From NCBI GenBank assembly GCA_043755865.1, contig JAYUSD010000201.1, forward strand, positions 1 to 38,304: 38,304 bases of DNA. The letters run 5' to 3'. This DNA is from JANMDU01 sp043755865 (GTDB lineage Bacteria > Pseudomonadota > Gammaproteobacteria > Burkholderiales > Burkholderiaceae_C). Position 1 is the stretch's first letter; every line of letters begins with the position of its first letter. The position numbers and the translations under genes were made by a program. Shown one piece after another: positions 1 through 7,319 of the stretch. Under the pieces are notes generated by a model. That model saw only the letters and a program-made list of their open reading frames with translations, did not search any database and had not been told where the DNA came from.

Positions 1-8
1 GCGCCAAA

Positions 9-50
9 CATAGCAAATACGCCGGCTAACCCCCTATTTCGCTTTAAAAA
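9..50 (-). repeat. Dispersed TAGCCGGC-core repeat, copy 1 (internally deleted)
   Basis: A short form of the dispersed repeat lies at the 3' end of the carbonic anhydrase gene. ATAGCA, GCCGGCTA and the distal TTTCGCTTTAAAAA block are present, but about 12 bases between ATAGCA and the GCCGGC core are missing relative to other copies. The TAG stop codon and last few codons of the carbonic anhydrase gene fall inside it. Confidence 0.6.
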
Positions 51-681
51 CAGCATCAATGGCCACTTTATAAGCCGGCAACACATCCGCCGCAGCAGAC
101 AAGCTCATCAACAAATCATGCAACACGCCATCATGCACGCCATAAATCCAACCATGCACCGTCACTTGTTGGCCACGCGCCCATGCATCTTGCAACACCG
201 TGCTCTGCGCCACATTGAGCACCTGATGGATCACATTGATCTCGCACAACACATCCAAGCGCTGCTCTGACGGCAGAGCAAACAGCCGCGCCGCATGTAC
301 ATCTCGCACATCTTGAATATGTCGAATCCAATTGTCTGCCAAACCAATGCGCACATTGCCTAAAGCGGCATGCACGCCGCCGCACCCATAATGACCACAC
401 ACAATCACATGCTCTACTTTGAGCATATCCACCGCGTATTGAATTGTTGACAGCGCATTCAAATCCGAATGCACCACCACATTGGCCACATTGCGATGCA
501 CAAACACCTCGCCCGGCTCCAAGCCCGTGATCTGATTGGCCGGCACACGAGAATCCGAGCAACCCACCCACATGTAACGCGGATTTTGCTGCTGAGAGAG
601 GCCAGTAAAAAATCCCGGCTTGTCCCGCTCCATTGAAGCGGCCCATTGTTTGTTGTGATTGAGCAGGTGTCTTAATGGCAT
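34..681 (-). CDS. can: Beta-class carbonic anhydrase
   Basis: Zinc enzyme interconverting CO2 and bicarbonate in the cytoplasm; it supplies bicarbonate to carboxylases. The 215-residue length is normal for the proteobacterial Can family. The zinc ligands are visible as Cys41 and Asp43 (CSDSR), His97 and Cys100 (CGHYGCGG), and Asp43/Arg45 form the family's Asp-Arg dyad. The GEVFVHRNVAN block is also typical. The ATG is only 6 bases past the mazF stop codon and has no clear Shine-Dalgarno, so it is probably translated from a mazE-mazF-can transcript, although a private promoter inside mazF cannot be excluded. The C-terminal codons and stop overlap a dispersed repeat. Confidence 0.96.
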   Translation of the reverse strand: MPLRHLLNHNKQWAASMERDKPGFFTGLSQQQNPRYMWVGCSDSRVPANQITGLEPGEVFVHRNVANVVVHSDLNALSTIQYAVDMLKVEHVIVCGHYGCGGVHAALGNVRIGLADNWIRHIQDVRDVHAARLFALPSEQRLDVLCEINVIHQVLNVAQSTVLQDAWARGQQVTVHGWIYGVHDGVLHDLLMSLSAAADVLPAYKVAIDAVFKAK

Positions 682-687
682 TGAAAC

Positions 688-1017
688 TTAAGCGCTTTCA
701 AACATTTCACACAAAATTGCCAGTGCAGGAGCTGGGTCAATCGCCGCGATTTTCTTGATCAATCTAGAACGATCTACTGCCCGAATTTGATCCAGAGCGA
801 CCGAGCTGTTTTGTCGTTGCAGCTTGATCGTCAGCCGAGTTGGCCAAGGGCGAATCGTGCTGGTAATTGGCGCGGCAATCACAGTGCGCAACTGTTCATT
901 CGTTTCATCGGGAGAGACGATCAAGCAAGGTCTGCGTTTGTTGATCTCGCTACCGAGCGTTGGATCAAGATTCACCCACCAGATCTCACCTTGAAGCGCT
1001 TGCGCAGCCTTAGGCAT
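688..1017 (-). CDS. mazF: MazF/PemK-family mRNA interferase toxin
   Basis: Ribosome-independent endoribonuclease toxin of a type II toxin-antitoxin pair. The protein (about 109 residues) carries the MazF/PemK pattern: GEIWWVNLDPTLGSE near the N-terminus with the conserved RRPCLIVSP strand, then VIAAPITST and an SVALDQIRAVDRSRL block. Three in-frame ATGs exist (1035, 1023, 1017). The one at 1017 is preferred because GGGAAG lies about 6 bases upstream; it overlaps the end of mazE. MazE is encoded immediately upstream, and can follows after 6 bases. No truncation is seen. Confidence 0.9.
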   Translation of the reverse strand: MPKAAQALQGEIWWVNLDPTLGSEINKRRPCLIVSPDETNEQLRTVIAAPITSTIRPWPTRLTIKLQRQNSSVALDQIRAVDRSRLIKKIAAIDPAPALAILCEMFESA

Positions 1018-1258
1018 CGGCATCTTCCCATGCATCAGCTATCGGCAAGCCATCCCACAAGTCTTCTTCAACAGCCGGAGCAGCTAAAAACGCCTCGGCC
1101 CAGCCTTGGCGTGGCACTCGCATCGGGCGCAAGACGATTGCGCCACCTCGGGTTTGGATATCCAACTTGGCAGCTTTCTCCAACAAAAAAGTAGCCAAGA
1201 TTGATTTGGGTAACCGAACACCTAAAGAATTACCAACCTGAATGACTTGGGTTTGCAT
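1010..1258 (-). CDS. mazE: MazE/AbrB-type antitoxin
   Basis: Antitoxin partner of MazF, expected to bind both the toxin and the operon promoter. The 82-residue protein begins with the SpoVT/AbrB swapped-hairpin pattern (TQVIQVGNSLGVRLPKSIL), followed by LDIQTRGGAIVLRP and a C-terminal tail, rich in Ala, Asp and Glu, of the kind that wraps the toxin. ATG 1258 is chosen over an upstream in-frame codon because a GAGGTGG Shine-Dalgarno lies just upstream and the family motif begins there. Its stop overlaps the mazF start, so the two are translationally coupled. Confidence 0.88.
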   Translation of the reverse strand: MQTQVIQVGNSLGVRLPKSILATFLLEKAAKLDIQTRGGAIVLRPMRVPRQGWAEAFLAAPAVEEDLWDGLPIADAWEDADA

Positions 1259-1283
1259 ATGTAACCACCTCAAAAGTAATTAC

Positions 1284-1312
1284 ATTGTAGTCACTTCACG
1301 CCGTCTCCGCAA
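1284..1312 (-). promoter_or_regulatory. Predicted mazEF(-can) sigma-70 promoter
   Basis: On the minus strand TTGCGG (1312-1307) is followed after exactly 17 bases by TACAAT (1289-1284), placing the start point about 20 bases before mazE. The promoter lies inside the 3' end of the isovaleryl-CoA dehydrogenase gene. GTAATTAC, a small palindrome just downstream, is a possible autoregulatory half-site. Confidence 0.55.
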
Positions 1313-2477
1313 ACAGCTCCCGCCCAATGAGCATCCTGCGAATCTCGCTCGTACCTGCGCCAATTTCATAGAGTTTGGCATCGCGCCAGAGGCGGCCTAG
1401 CGGGTACTCGTTGATGTAGCCATTGCCGCCGAAAATTTGGATACCGTCGCCGGCCATTTTGGTGGCGTTTTCTGCGCACCAGAGGATCACGCTGGCGCAA
1501 TCTTTGCGCACTTGGCGCACGTGCTCTGTGCCGAGCATGTCGAGGTTTTTACCGATTTGGTAGCAGAAGGCGCGGCCTGCTTGGAGGATGGTGTACATAT
1601 CGGCCACCTTGCCTTGAATGAGCTGGAATTCGCCGATGCTGCGCCCGAATTGCTTGCGATCATGAAAATACGGAATCACGTTGTCCATCACAGCTTGCAT
1701 GATGCCAATCGGGCCGGCTGCGAGCACGGCGCGCTCGTAATCTAAGCCACTCATGAGCACTTTTGCGCCATTGTTGAGGCCGCCAATGATGTGGCTCGAG
1801 GGCACTTCGACGTTTTGAAACACCATCTCGCCGGTGTGTGAGCCGCGCATGCCGAGCTTGTCTAGCTTTTGCGCGGTGGAAAAACCATTCATGCCTTTTT
1901 CGACGATGAAGGCTGTGATGCCGCGTGCGTTGAGCTCAGGTTCGGTCTTCGCGTAGACGATCATCGTGTCTGCATCCGGCCCGTTGGTGATCCACATTTT
2001 GCTGCCGTTGAGCAAATAGTAGCCTTGCTTTTCTTCCGCTTTGAGCTTCATGGAAATCACGTCAGACCCCGCGCCGGCCTCGCTCATGGCTAGTGCGCCG
2101 ATATGCTCGCCGCTGATCAATTTAGGCAAGTATTTCTTGCGCTGCTCTGGCGTTCCGTTGCGGCGGATTTGATTGACGCAGAGATTGGAATGTGCCCCGT
2201 AGCTGAGGCCGATTGAAGCAGACGCACGCGAGATTTCTTCCATCGCGATCATGTGCGCCAAATAGCCCATGCCCGCGCCGCCATATTCCTCTTCCACCGT
2301 GATGCCGAGCACACCAAGCTCGCCCATCTTGCGCCAGAGATGCATCGGGAATTGATCGTTTTTATCCACATCGTGCGCAAGCGGCGCGATCTCTTTGGTT
2401 GCGAATTCGCGCACCGCATCGCGCAATGCATCGATGTCTTCGCCGAGTTGGAAATTCAGTCCGGGTAGGTTGCTCAT
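1296..2477 (-). CDS. ivd: Isovaleryl-CoA dehydrogenase
   Basis: FAD acyl-CoA dehydrogenase of leucine catabolism, converting isovaleryl-CoA to 3-methylcrotonyl-CoA. The 393 residues cover all three ACAD domains: helical N-domain (1-130), beta domain with MSEAGAGSDV and KMWITNG, and C-domain with FGGNGYINEYPLGRLWRDAKLYEIGAGTSEI split over its length. The diagnostic residue is Glu248 in LDYERAVLAAGP, the position of the catalytic base in isovaleryl-CoA dehydrogenases (other ACADs use a later Glu). AAAGGAGT precedes the ATG. The thioesterase and a MerR regulator lie upstream on the same strand with a LiuR-like operator, as in known Liu regulons. The rest of the pathway (liuB/C/D) is not in the window. 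Confidence 0.93.
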   Translation of the reverse strand: MSNLPGLNFQLGEDIDALRDAVREFATKEIAPLAHDVDKNDQFPMHLWRKMGELGVLGITVEEEYGGAGMGYLAHMIAMEEISRASASIGLSYGAHSNLCVNQIRRNGTPEQRKKYLPKLISGEHIGALAMSEAGAGSDVISMKLKAEEKQGYYLLNGSKMWITNGPDADTMIVYAKTEPELNARGITAFIVEKGMNGFSTAQKLDKLGMRGSHTGEMVFQNVEVPSSHIIGGLNNGAKVLMSGLDYERAVLAAGPIGIMQAVMDNVIPYFHDRKQFGRSIGEFQLIQGKVADMYTILQAGRAFCYQIGKNLDMLGTEHVRQVRKDCASVILWCAENATKMAGDGIQIFGGNGYINEYPLGRLWRDAKLYEIGAGTSEIRRMLIGRELFAETA

Positions 2478-2552
2478 ATCAATACTCCTTTAATCAGTTG
2501 AGGACAGAGCAACGGGGCGCTGCGCGCATCTGTAGGTCTGTCCCGCAAAGTT

Positions 2553-3011
2553 TCAATACTTTTTCTCGATGTAGATCATCGTGGCCTGCATAAAGCCGCA
2601 GCTTTTGCGCTCGCCGTTTTTCACGTCAAAAATCTCCGCTTTGCATACTGCCAGCGTGCGCCCTGCTCGCAAAACTTCCCCAACGCAATGCACGCGTTCA
2701 CCCGTAGCGGCCGCTGCGAAATTAATCTTGTATTCCACGCTGGTCACTTCCATGCCCTTGGGCGCCACCGTGAGCGCCGCATAGCCGCAGGAAATATCAG
2801 CCAGCGCGCCCAATGCGCCGCCATGAAACGCGCCTTGCTGCTGCGTGACTTTATCGCTCATGGGCAGCGCAAATTCCACGCGTCCCTTGTCCACGCTCAC
2901 CAGCTCACATCCCAGCGCGGCCATCATGCCTTGGCGCTTAAAGCTCATCTCAACCCGTTGAAAGAATGGGTTGGGCTGATCGTCGCTTTGGTTGTTGGTT
3001 AACGCGCTCAT
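2553..3011 (-). CDS. PaaI-family hotdog thioesterase
   Basis: Single hotdog-domain acyl-CoA thioesterase of 152 residues. The PaaI/DUF4442-type signature QQQGAFHGGALGALADISCG shows the conserved His63-Gly-Gly and Asp72 on the long helix, followed by the strands TSVEYKINFAAAATGERV and GRTLAVCKAEIFD. Its ATG overlaps the stop of the upstream MerR gene (ATGA), so both are translated from one mRNA, and the isovaleryl-CoA dehydrogenase gene follows after about 75 bases. By context it may release CoA from branched-chain acyl intermediates, but the substrate is not readable from sequence. Confidence 0.85.
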   Translation of the reverse strand: MSALTNNQSDDQPNPFFQRVEMSFKRQGMMAALGCELVSVDKGRVEFALPMSDKVTQQQGAFHGGALGALADISCGYAALTVAPKGMEVTSVEYKINFAAAATGERVHCVGEVLRAGRTLAVCKAEIFDVKNGERKSCGFMQATMIYIEKKY

Positions 3012-3406
3012 TTGGCCTTCTCATTCTTGGCCAGCAGCGCTTTGGCTTCTTTCTCATGCGTTTTGATCTCGTCTAGCTGCACCTGCAACTCGGCCAGTTG
3101 CCCTTCCATCTCAGTGCGGTGTGCGCTCAGTACCGTGAGAAATTTTTTCAGCTGCGGCCCAGTATCTCGCGGGCTGTCATACATGTCGATGATGTCTTTG
3201 GCCTCGGTGAGTGAAAAGCCTAAGCGCTTGGCGCGTAGCGTGAGTTTGAGGCGTGTGCGATCCTTGGCGCTGTACACCCGCGAACGCCCACCAGCGCCAG
3301 CGCGCTCAGGGGAGAGCAGCCCCAAATCTTCATAGAAGCGAATGGCGCGTGTGGTCAAATCAAATTCTTGCGCGAGATCGCTGATCGTGTAGGTGTGTGT
3401 GGGCAT
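3008..3406 (-). CDS. liuR: MerR-family regulator, probable LiuR
   Basis: Transcription factor of 132 residues. The N-terminal MerR winged helix is clear (YTISDLAQEFDLTTRAIRFYEDLGLL, GGRSRVYSAKDRTRLKL, split over residues 6-57), followed by a coiled-coil dimerisation helix rich in Glu, Lys and Gln and a short tail without metal-binding cysteines. ATG 3406 is the family start; an upstream in-frame start would cross into the operator. No Shine-Dalgarno is visible on this strand. Position at the head of a thioesterase/isovaleryl-CoA dehydrogenase unit and the palindrome at 3457-3480 fit LiuR, the MerR-type regulator of branched-chain amino acid degradation. The LiuR name is inference; the MerR family is certain. 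Confidence 0.75.
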   Translation of the reverse strand: MPTHTYTISDLAQEFDLTTRAIRFYEDLGLLSPERAGAGGRSRVYSAKDRTRLKLTLRAKRLGFSLTEAKDIIDMYDSPRDTGPQLKKFLTVLSAHRTEMEGQLAELQVQLDEIKTHEKEAKALLAKNEKAK

Positions 3407-3456
3407 AAAACGAAGGAGACAGATGCTTTTAAGGTTTGCCACTAACATGCAAGTGC

Positions 3457-3480
3457 GTTGACGTTTACGTTAACGTCAAC
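3457..3480. promoter_or_regulatory. Palindromic LiuR-like operator
   Basis: A 24-bp near-perfect palindrome: arms GTTGACGT and ACGTCAAC around TTACGTTA, with 22 of 24 positions symmetric. It sits between the divergent MerR and MBL-hydrolase genes and resembles the TTnACGT-type palindromes described for LiuR regulons (recalled, not searched). The predicted -35 of the hydrolase promoter lies inside it. Confidence 0.65.
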
Positions 3481-3492
3481 ATGGAATATACA
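3464..3492 (+). promoter_or_regulatory. Predicted promoter of MBL hydrolase
   Basis: TTTACG (3464-3469), a 17-base spacer, then TATACA (3487-3492). The start point would fall near 3499, just before the ATG at 3508. The -35 lies within the palindrome, so a bound regulator would compete with, or remodel, RNA polymerase binding. Confidence 0.45.
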
Positions 3493-3507
3493 TCGAAATC
3501 AACCCCT

Positions 3508-4644
3508 ATGAACGCCTTAGAAAGCGCCTTGCGCTACCCATTTGACACGGCATCCGGCGAAACGCTAGCGCCAAGCGGCGGCACCTTTCACATCTCCTCC
3601 GGTGTTAAATGGATTCGGATGGCCCTGCCTTTTGCGCTGAACCATATCAACCTGTGGCTGCTTCGCGACTGCATGGAGGGGCGTGAGGGGTGGACCGTGG
3701 TGGACTGCTGCATTGATCGGGCCGAGAGCCGAGCGCAATGGCAGCAGATTTTTGAAAACGAATTGGAAGGCTTGCCCATCCTACGCGTGATGGTCACGCA
3801 CATGCATCCTGATCACATTGGGTTAGCGCATTGGCTCTGCGAACGCTGGACAACGGCTGATCACACCTGCCGCCTGTGGATCAGCGCGACAGATTTCAAC
3901 GCCGCCCGCATGGCCTGCCTTGCTTTACCAGAAATGGCCGCTGGCCATGGCGGCAAAGCGGCAGCGGCATTTGTGGCCTCGCATGGCATGAGCAATCCGG
4001 ATTATTTGAAGCAAATCCGTGAGCGCACGGGCTACTATTCGCAAATGGTGCCCAGCGTGCCATCTAGCTATGTACGCCTGATGGATGGCATGACGATAGA
4101 CATTGGAAGCCAAGACGCAAATAACACATGGCATTGCATCGCAGGCTACGGCCACGCACCTGAGCACATCGCATTGCATTGCCCTGCGCTCGGTTTGCTC
4201 ATTGCTGGCGACATGATGTTGCCGCGCATCTCCACCAATGTGAGCGTGTATGACCTAGAGCCTGAGGCGAATTGCCTCAAACTGTTTCTAGATTCGATTG
4301 CAAAGATGAAATCGCTGCCCGAAGACACGCTGATTTTGCCCAGCCACGGCAAGCCCTTCACCGGTCTGCACACGCGCATCGCCCAACTAGAGCAGCATCA
4401 CGCAGATCGCTTAGCCGAGGTTATGACCGCATGCCGCGAGAAGCCGCAAACCGCCCACGACATCGTGGCCATCATGTTCAAGCGCGCTCTTGATCTGCAT
4501 CAGCTCACTTTCGCGCAAGGCGAGGCGCTGGCACATTTGCATTTGCTGATGCACGAAGGCCAACTGGTACGAAAAATGCAGGATGGTGTGTATCGCTTCA
4601 GCGCAGTCTCGGTGGCGCCCAAACTCGCCCTAGAATACGTATAA
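3508..4644 (+). CDS. MBL-fold metallo-hydrolase with C-terminal winged helix
   Basis: Metallo-beta-lactamase superfamily hydrolase (378 residues) of the LACTB2-like/glyoxalase II-like branch. The metal site is THMHPDHIG (His98, His100, Asp102, His103), with later ligands in GHAPEHIAL, AGDMMLP and the PSHGKPF block. Residues from about 310 on form the winged-helix BLACT_WH-type domain. ATG 3508 is chosen because the family N-terminus (MNALESALRYPF) starts there and the predicted promoter overlaps the earlier ATG at 3481. It is divergent from the LiuR-like operon and shares its operator, suggesting a role in branched-chain acyl-CoA metabolism, perhaps as a thioester hydrolase. The substrate is unknown. 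Confidence 0.85.
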   Translation: MNALESALRYPFDTASGETLAPSGGTFHISSGVKWIRMALPFALNHINLWLLRDCMEGREGWTVVDCCIDRAESRAQWQQIFENELEGLPILRVMVTHMHPDHIGLAHWLCERWTTADHTCRLWISATDFNAARMACLALPEMAAGHGGKAAAAFVASHGMSNPDYLKQIRERTGYYSQMVPSVPSSYVRLMDGMTIDIGSQDANNTWHCIAGYGHAPEHIALHCPALGLLIAGDMMLPRISTNVSVYDLEPEANCLKLFLDSIAKMKSLPEDTLILPSHGKPFTGLHTRIAQLEQHHADRLAEVMTACREKPQTAHDIVAIMFKRALDLHQLTFAQGEALAHLHLLMHEGQLVRKMQDGVYRFSAVSVAPKLALEYV

Positions 4645-4668
4645 AACGCATCTGCACATCAACGATAC

Positions 4669-4725
4669 GCTATTATTTTTATAGCACACTGCGTATATCC
4701 TATGCCGGCTACCCTTTGTTTTTCT
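4669..4725 (-). repeat. Dispersed TAGCCGGC-core repeat, copy 2
   Basis: Intergenic copy. GCTAT...ATAGCA hairpin end (4669-4686), CTGCGTATATCCTATGCCGGCTA core and a T-rich tail. It lies between the MBL hydrolase stop and the acyltransferase start. Confidence 0.8.
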
Positions 4726-4748
4726 CTAAACTTTAGCTTCTTTTGTCT

Positions 4749-5483
4749 ATGCGCGCCCCGCTAGCTTTGGTCAAACTCATGCGCTGCTGCCTGCATCTGC
4801 TGCACGGCATGTGGACGATTCTCACGCGCTTTTCTAGCGCCACGCATGAGCAACGCTCCCATCATGTTGCCGATTGGTCCAAGCGATTTCTAGAGCTGCT
4901 CGGAGTCGCCGTCAATGTCAACGGCCAGCCGCTTCAAAAAGGCCCATTGATGGTGGTGATCAACCATGTCTCGTGGCTTGATATTTTGGTCATGCTCGCC
5001 GCGCAGCCGGTGTGCTTCGTCTCCAAATCCGAAGTGCGCCATTGGCCCATCATTGGCTGGCTTGCCACAAATGTGGGCACGTTGTACATCGAGCGAGCCT
5101 CCCGCCGCGATGCGCTGCGCGTCGTGCACCAAATCGCAGAAAACTTGAGCGCCGGCCACCTGATCGGCATCTTCCCGGAAGGCACGACGAGTGATGGCAA
5201 ACAATTGCTACCCTTCCACGCCAACCTTCTGCAAGCCGCTGTCGCATGCAGTTGCCCTGTACAGCCTGTGGCGCTGCGGTATTTGGAAGCAAGCGGTGAG
5301 TTAAGTATGAGCCCGATCTACGTTGACGACGACACGCTGCTGTCTTCCGTCTGGCGAATGATGTGCGCCCATCCCATTACAGCGCGGCTCGATTTTTTAC
5401 CAAGTATGCCCACGGATGGACTGGACAGACGCGCTTTGGCCGCTCAGTTGCAAGACATTATTTCTGATTGCTTAAAGCGTTAG
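4749..5483 (+). CDS. PlsC-like lysophospholipid acyltransferase
   Basis: Membrane-associated 1-acyl-sn-glycerol-3-phosphate acyltransferase family protein (about 244 residues), transferring an acyl chain to a lysophospholipid. Motif I is NHVSWLD (His-X4-Asp), motif II is GTLYIER and motif III is FPEGTT. A hydrophobic N-terminal stretch (ALVKLMRCCLHLLHGMW) probably anchors it in the inner membrane. The start is uncertain: ATG 4749 and TTG 4743 are both in frame and neither has a good Shine-Dalgarno. It is monocistronic by appearance, flanked on both sides by dispersed repeats. It could act on ornithine lipids (OlsA-like) rather than glycerophospholipids. Confidence 0.87.
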   Translation: MRAPLALVKLMRCCLHLLHGMWTILTRFSSATHEQRSHHVADWSKRFLELLGVAVNVNGQPLQKGPLMVVINHVSWLDILVMLAAQPVCFVSKSEVRHWPIIGWLATNVGTLYIERASRRDALRVVHQIAENLSAGHLIGIFPEGTTSDGKQLLPFHANLLQAAVACSCPVQPVALRYLEASGELSMSPIYVDDDTLLSSVWRMMCAHPITARLDFLPSMPTDGLDRRALAAQLQDIISDCLKR

Positions 5484-5493
5484 AATTTTAGGG

Positions 5494-5548
5494 TTTTAGC
5501 CTGATCGCCGGCATAGATATTGCGCAGAGCGCTACTTAATTTATAGCA
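5494..5548 (+). repeat. Dispersed TAGCCGGC-core repeat, copy 3
   Basis: Intergenic copy in the opposite orientation to copy 2: TTTTAGCC, GCCGGCATAGATATTGCGC, AGAGCGCTAC and ATAGCA. It begins about 10 bases after the acyltransferase stop. Confidence 0.85.
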
Positions 5549-5689
5549 TGTACCGCGCATGAATTTCGGTTTTGCGTCAGTAAACGCACCGTTGCAACTG
5601 ACTGTGCGCCAACGTACAGACATCATCTGCTCTGCGTTGGTACAAAGCTATATTAATCAGCATTGATCGCACAAGGAGCGCAGTACACC

Positions 5690-6304
5690 ATGAAGCAAAA
5701 TCGTCTGAAGTATTGTCTGGTCGTAGCCACAGCGGCAAGTCTGCTCACGCTGGGCGGCTGCGCTAATTCGCCCGAAGTCCGGGCATCGTCTGACCCGTAT
5801 GCCAATTTTGCGAGCTACCAAACTTTCGGCTTTGTGAGCCCCTTAGGCACAGACCGCAGCGGCTACCAAACACTGGTCTCCCAGCAAATCAAAGCCGCCG
5901 TGCAAGCGCAACTCGAAGCCCGCGGCATGCGCTTGGTTGCCCAATCGCCTGAGTTGCTTGTCAATTTCAACGCATCCATCACAGACAAAACGCAAATCTC
6001 GCATGTACCCGTACTCGTGCAGCCGGCCTTCGGCGCTGGCTACTACGGCGGCAGCTATTACGGTTACCGCAGCGGCTTTTATTCAGCATGGCCTCTGTAC
6101 GTCGATCAAACGATTGTCACCCGCTACAAAGAAGGCACGCTCAATATCGACATCATCGATTCAGCGCGCAAGCAGTTGGTCTGGGAAGGTCGCGTGACCG
6201 ATGACGATGTCACTCGCAAAGAACGCACGAACACACAAGAATCCATCAACGCAGCCGTAGCCGCTGCATTTGCGCAGTATCCGGTGCAAACGGTACGTAA
6301 ATGA
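5690..6304 (+). CDS. DUF4136 lipoprotein
   Basis: Predicted outer-membrane or periplasmic lipoprotein of about 204 residues. A signal peptide (KQNRLKYC then a hydrophobic run) ends in the lipobox LGGC with Cys24 as the acylation site. The rest matches the DUF4136 pattern: SDPYANFASYQTFGFV, a central Gly/Tyr-rich loop (YYGGSYYGYRSGFY) and a C-terminal TLNIDIIDSARKQLVWEGRV block before NAAVAAAFAQYP. ATG 5690 is preferred because the signal peptide starts there and AAGGAG lies about 11 bases upstream. Molecular function of DUF4136 is not known; there is no partner gene nearby. Confidence 0.87.
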   Translation: MKQNRLKYCLVVATAASLLTLGGCANSPEVRASSDPYANFASYQTFGFVSPLGTDRSGYQTLVSQQIKAAVQAQLEARGMRLVAQSPELLVNFNASITDKTQISHVPVLVQPAFGAGYYGGSYYGYRSGFYSAWPLYVDQTIVTRYKEGTLNIDIIDSARKQLVWEGRVTDDDVTRKERTNTQESINAAVAAAFAQYPVQTVRK

Positions 6305-6309
6305 TGCGG

Positions 6310-6350
6310 TTTTAGGCGATTTAGCCATCTAGCCGGTATGTTTATTGCGT
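6310..6350 (+). repeat. Dispersed TAGCCGGC-core repeat, copy 4 (partial)
   Basis: TTTAGGCG, CTAGCCGG(T)AT and a trace of ATTGCG are present; the GCTAT/ATAGC hairpin end is missing. Confidence 0.55.
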
Positions 6351-6385
6351 GAAATGCTGCGGAATTGACAGTGTTTACCCATTCG

Positions 6386-6402
6386 CCTGAGCTTGTCGAA
6401 GG
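6386..6402 (+). repeat. CCTGAGCTTGTCGAAGG element
   Basis: A 17-bp sequence, CCTGAGCTTGTCGAAGG, of a kind widely scattered in proteobacterial intergenic DNA. Related copies occur on both sides of ligK in this window (23316-23391 and 24115-24146). Confidence 0.6.
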
Positions 6403-6607
6403 GTTGGCTAGAGCACCATTACGCCCCACCCACTCACCTGCGGCCTAGCGCAGGGCAGTCGTCTCGGACAATTTTTTTGAAAACACTCGCGATAGAGATC
6501 ATCGCAATCTAACCCTCACCCCACGCGCCTTCCAAAAAAATTTCCGATCCAACCACCCTACGCTCTCCGCTGGAAACGTAATGGCATGCCAAGCAAGATG
6601 ATCTTCA

Positions 6608-7123
6608 TCAAACCTCGCGCTTAAGCAATTTACGGATACCTGGATAAAACTCGATGCTTCGCTCAACTAGACTACTCAGATCTATTTCGTGCTTAGCTAG
6701 CCATGCTGCTTTGTAAGGCTCCAAAAGTTGCTGTGTCTCTTTGAACATTTGAGTCCACTCATGCAGTTGTGTCACTAATTTAACTTCCCAGTTGCGCTCG
6801 GTTGCAGCCGAAAGCACAATTTCTGCAAATCGATGAGCCAGTTCATTACGGAAAAAAAGCATATTCTCCAACTCCTCTTGCAGACTTTCAGTTGGGTTGA
6901 ATGCAGCACAAAATTTAGCAATCAATTGCCCCAATGTCAGCCTGTCCAGCTTAACTTTTTCCGAATCAAAATCTAATTTTGAAAGTTTTTGATCATGTGC
7001 ATGGGTTACTAAAAGAGATTTCAAGTGGCCTTCGAGGGAGTGCGAAGCAATCATGGATTCGCCATACGCTGCATAAACTGCGTACAAGCGTTCTTGTCGC
7101 GACAGTAAGTTGATGGGCTTCAT
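6608..7123 (-). CDS. Hypothetical protein with HEPN-like RNELAH motif
   Basis: Unrecognised soluble protein of about 171 residues, predicted mostly helical. The only motif seen is FFRNELAHRF: Arg92-X4-His97 fits the RX4-6H signature of HEPN ribonucleases and HEPN-like fold proteins. ATG 7123 is preferred over an in-frame TTG at 7177; neither has a clear ribosome site. The gene is more AT-rich than its neighbours and lies beside repeat-rich DNA, which suggests transfer. No nucleotidyltransferase or other partner is adjacent, so a HEPN-MNT toxin-antitoxin role is not supported. It may be a standalone HEPN-like protein with no nuclease activity. Confidence 0.65.
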   Translation of the reverse strand: MKPINLLSRQERLYAVYAAYGESMIASHSLEGHLKSLLVTHAHDQKLSKLDFDSEKVKLDRLTLGQLIAKFCAAFNPTESLQEELENMLFFRNELAHRFAEIVLSAATERNWEVKLVTQLHEWTQMFKETQQLLEPYKAAWLAKHEIDLSSLVERSIEFYPGIRKLLKREV

Positions 7124-7319
7124 AGTTTTTGTTACGCTCAATTTTTGAAGGCGCGTGGAGAGAGGGTTGGATTGCAATGGCCTCTATCGCGTGTGTTTTC
7201 AAAAATATTGCCGAGCCAATAACGTCGCGCTAGGCCGCAGGTGCATATGGTGGCGTGCTACCAGTCGCGAGCAAGCAATCTTTGAAAAAGGAAGTTGCTG
7301 GCGTGCACCGCGAAAAGTG

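Larger units (their letters stand above)
6305..6607. other. Intergenic region with degraded repeats
   Basis: No supported gene. It holds a partial copy of the dispersed repeat (6310-6350), one CCTGAGCTTGTCGAAGG element (6386-6402), and CTAACCCTCACCCC, which resembles another short sequence common in proteobacterial intergenic DNA. Nothing else was recognised. Confidence 0.6.

Noticed and set aside
131..646. 171-codon frame overlapping carbonic anhydrase on the same strand
   Set aside because: Cys/Trp/Arg-rich shadow frame; carbonic anhydrase motifs are complete in the other frame.
3423..3461. 12-codon ORF (MLLRFATNMQVR) with a GAAGGAGA ribosome-like site before the MBL gene
   Set aside because: It would be a leader peptide, but the predicted hydrolase promoter starts near 3499, downstream of it. 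No repeated amino acid codons or attenuator are seen.
3481..3507. ATG 3481 as start of the MBL hydrolase
   Set aside because: It lies between the -35 and the -10 of the predicted promoter, no Shine-Dalgarno precedes it, and the family N-terminus begins at ATG 3508.
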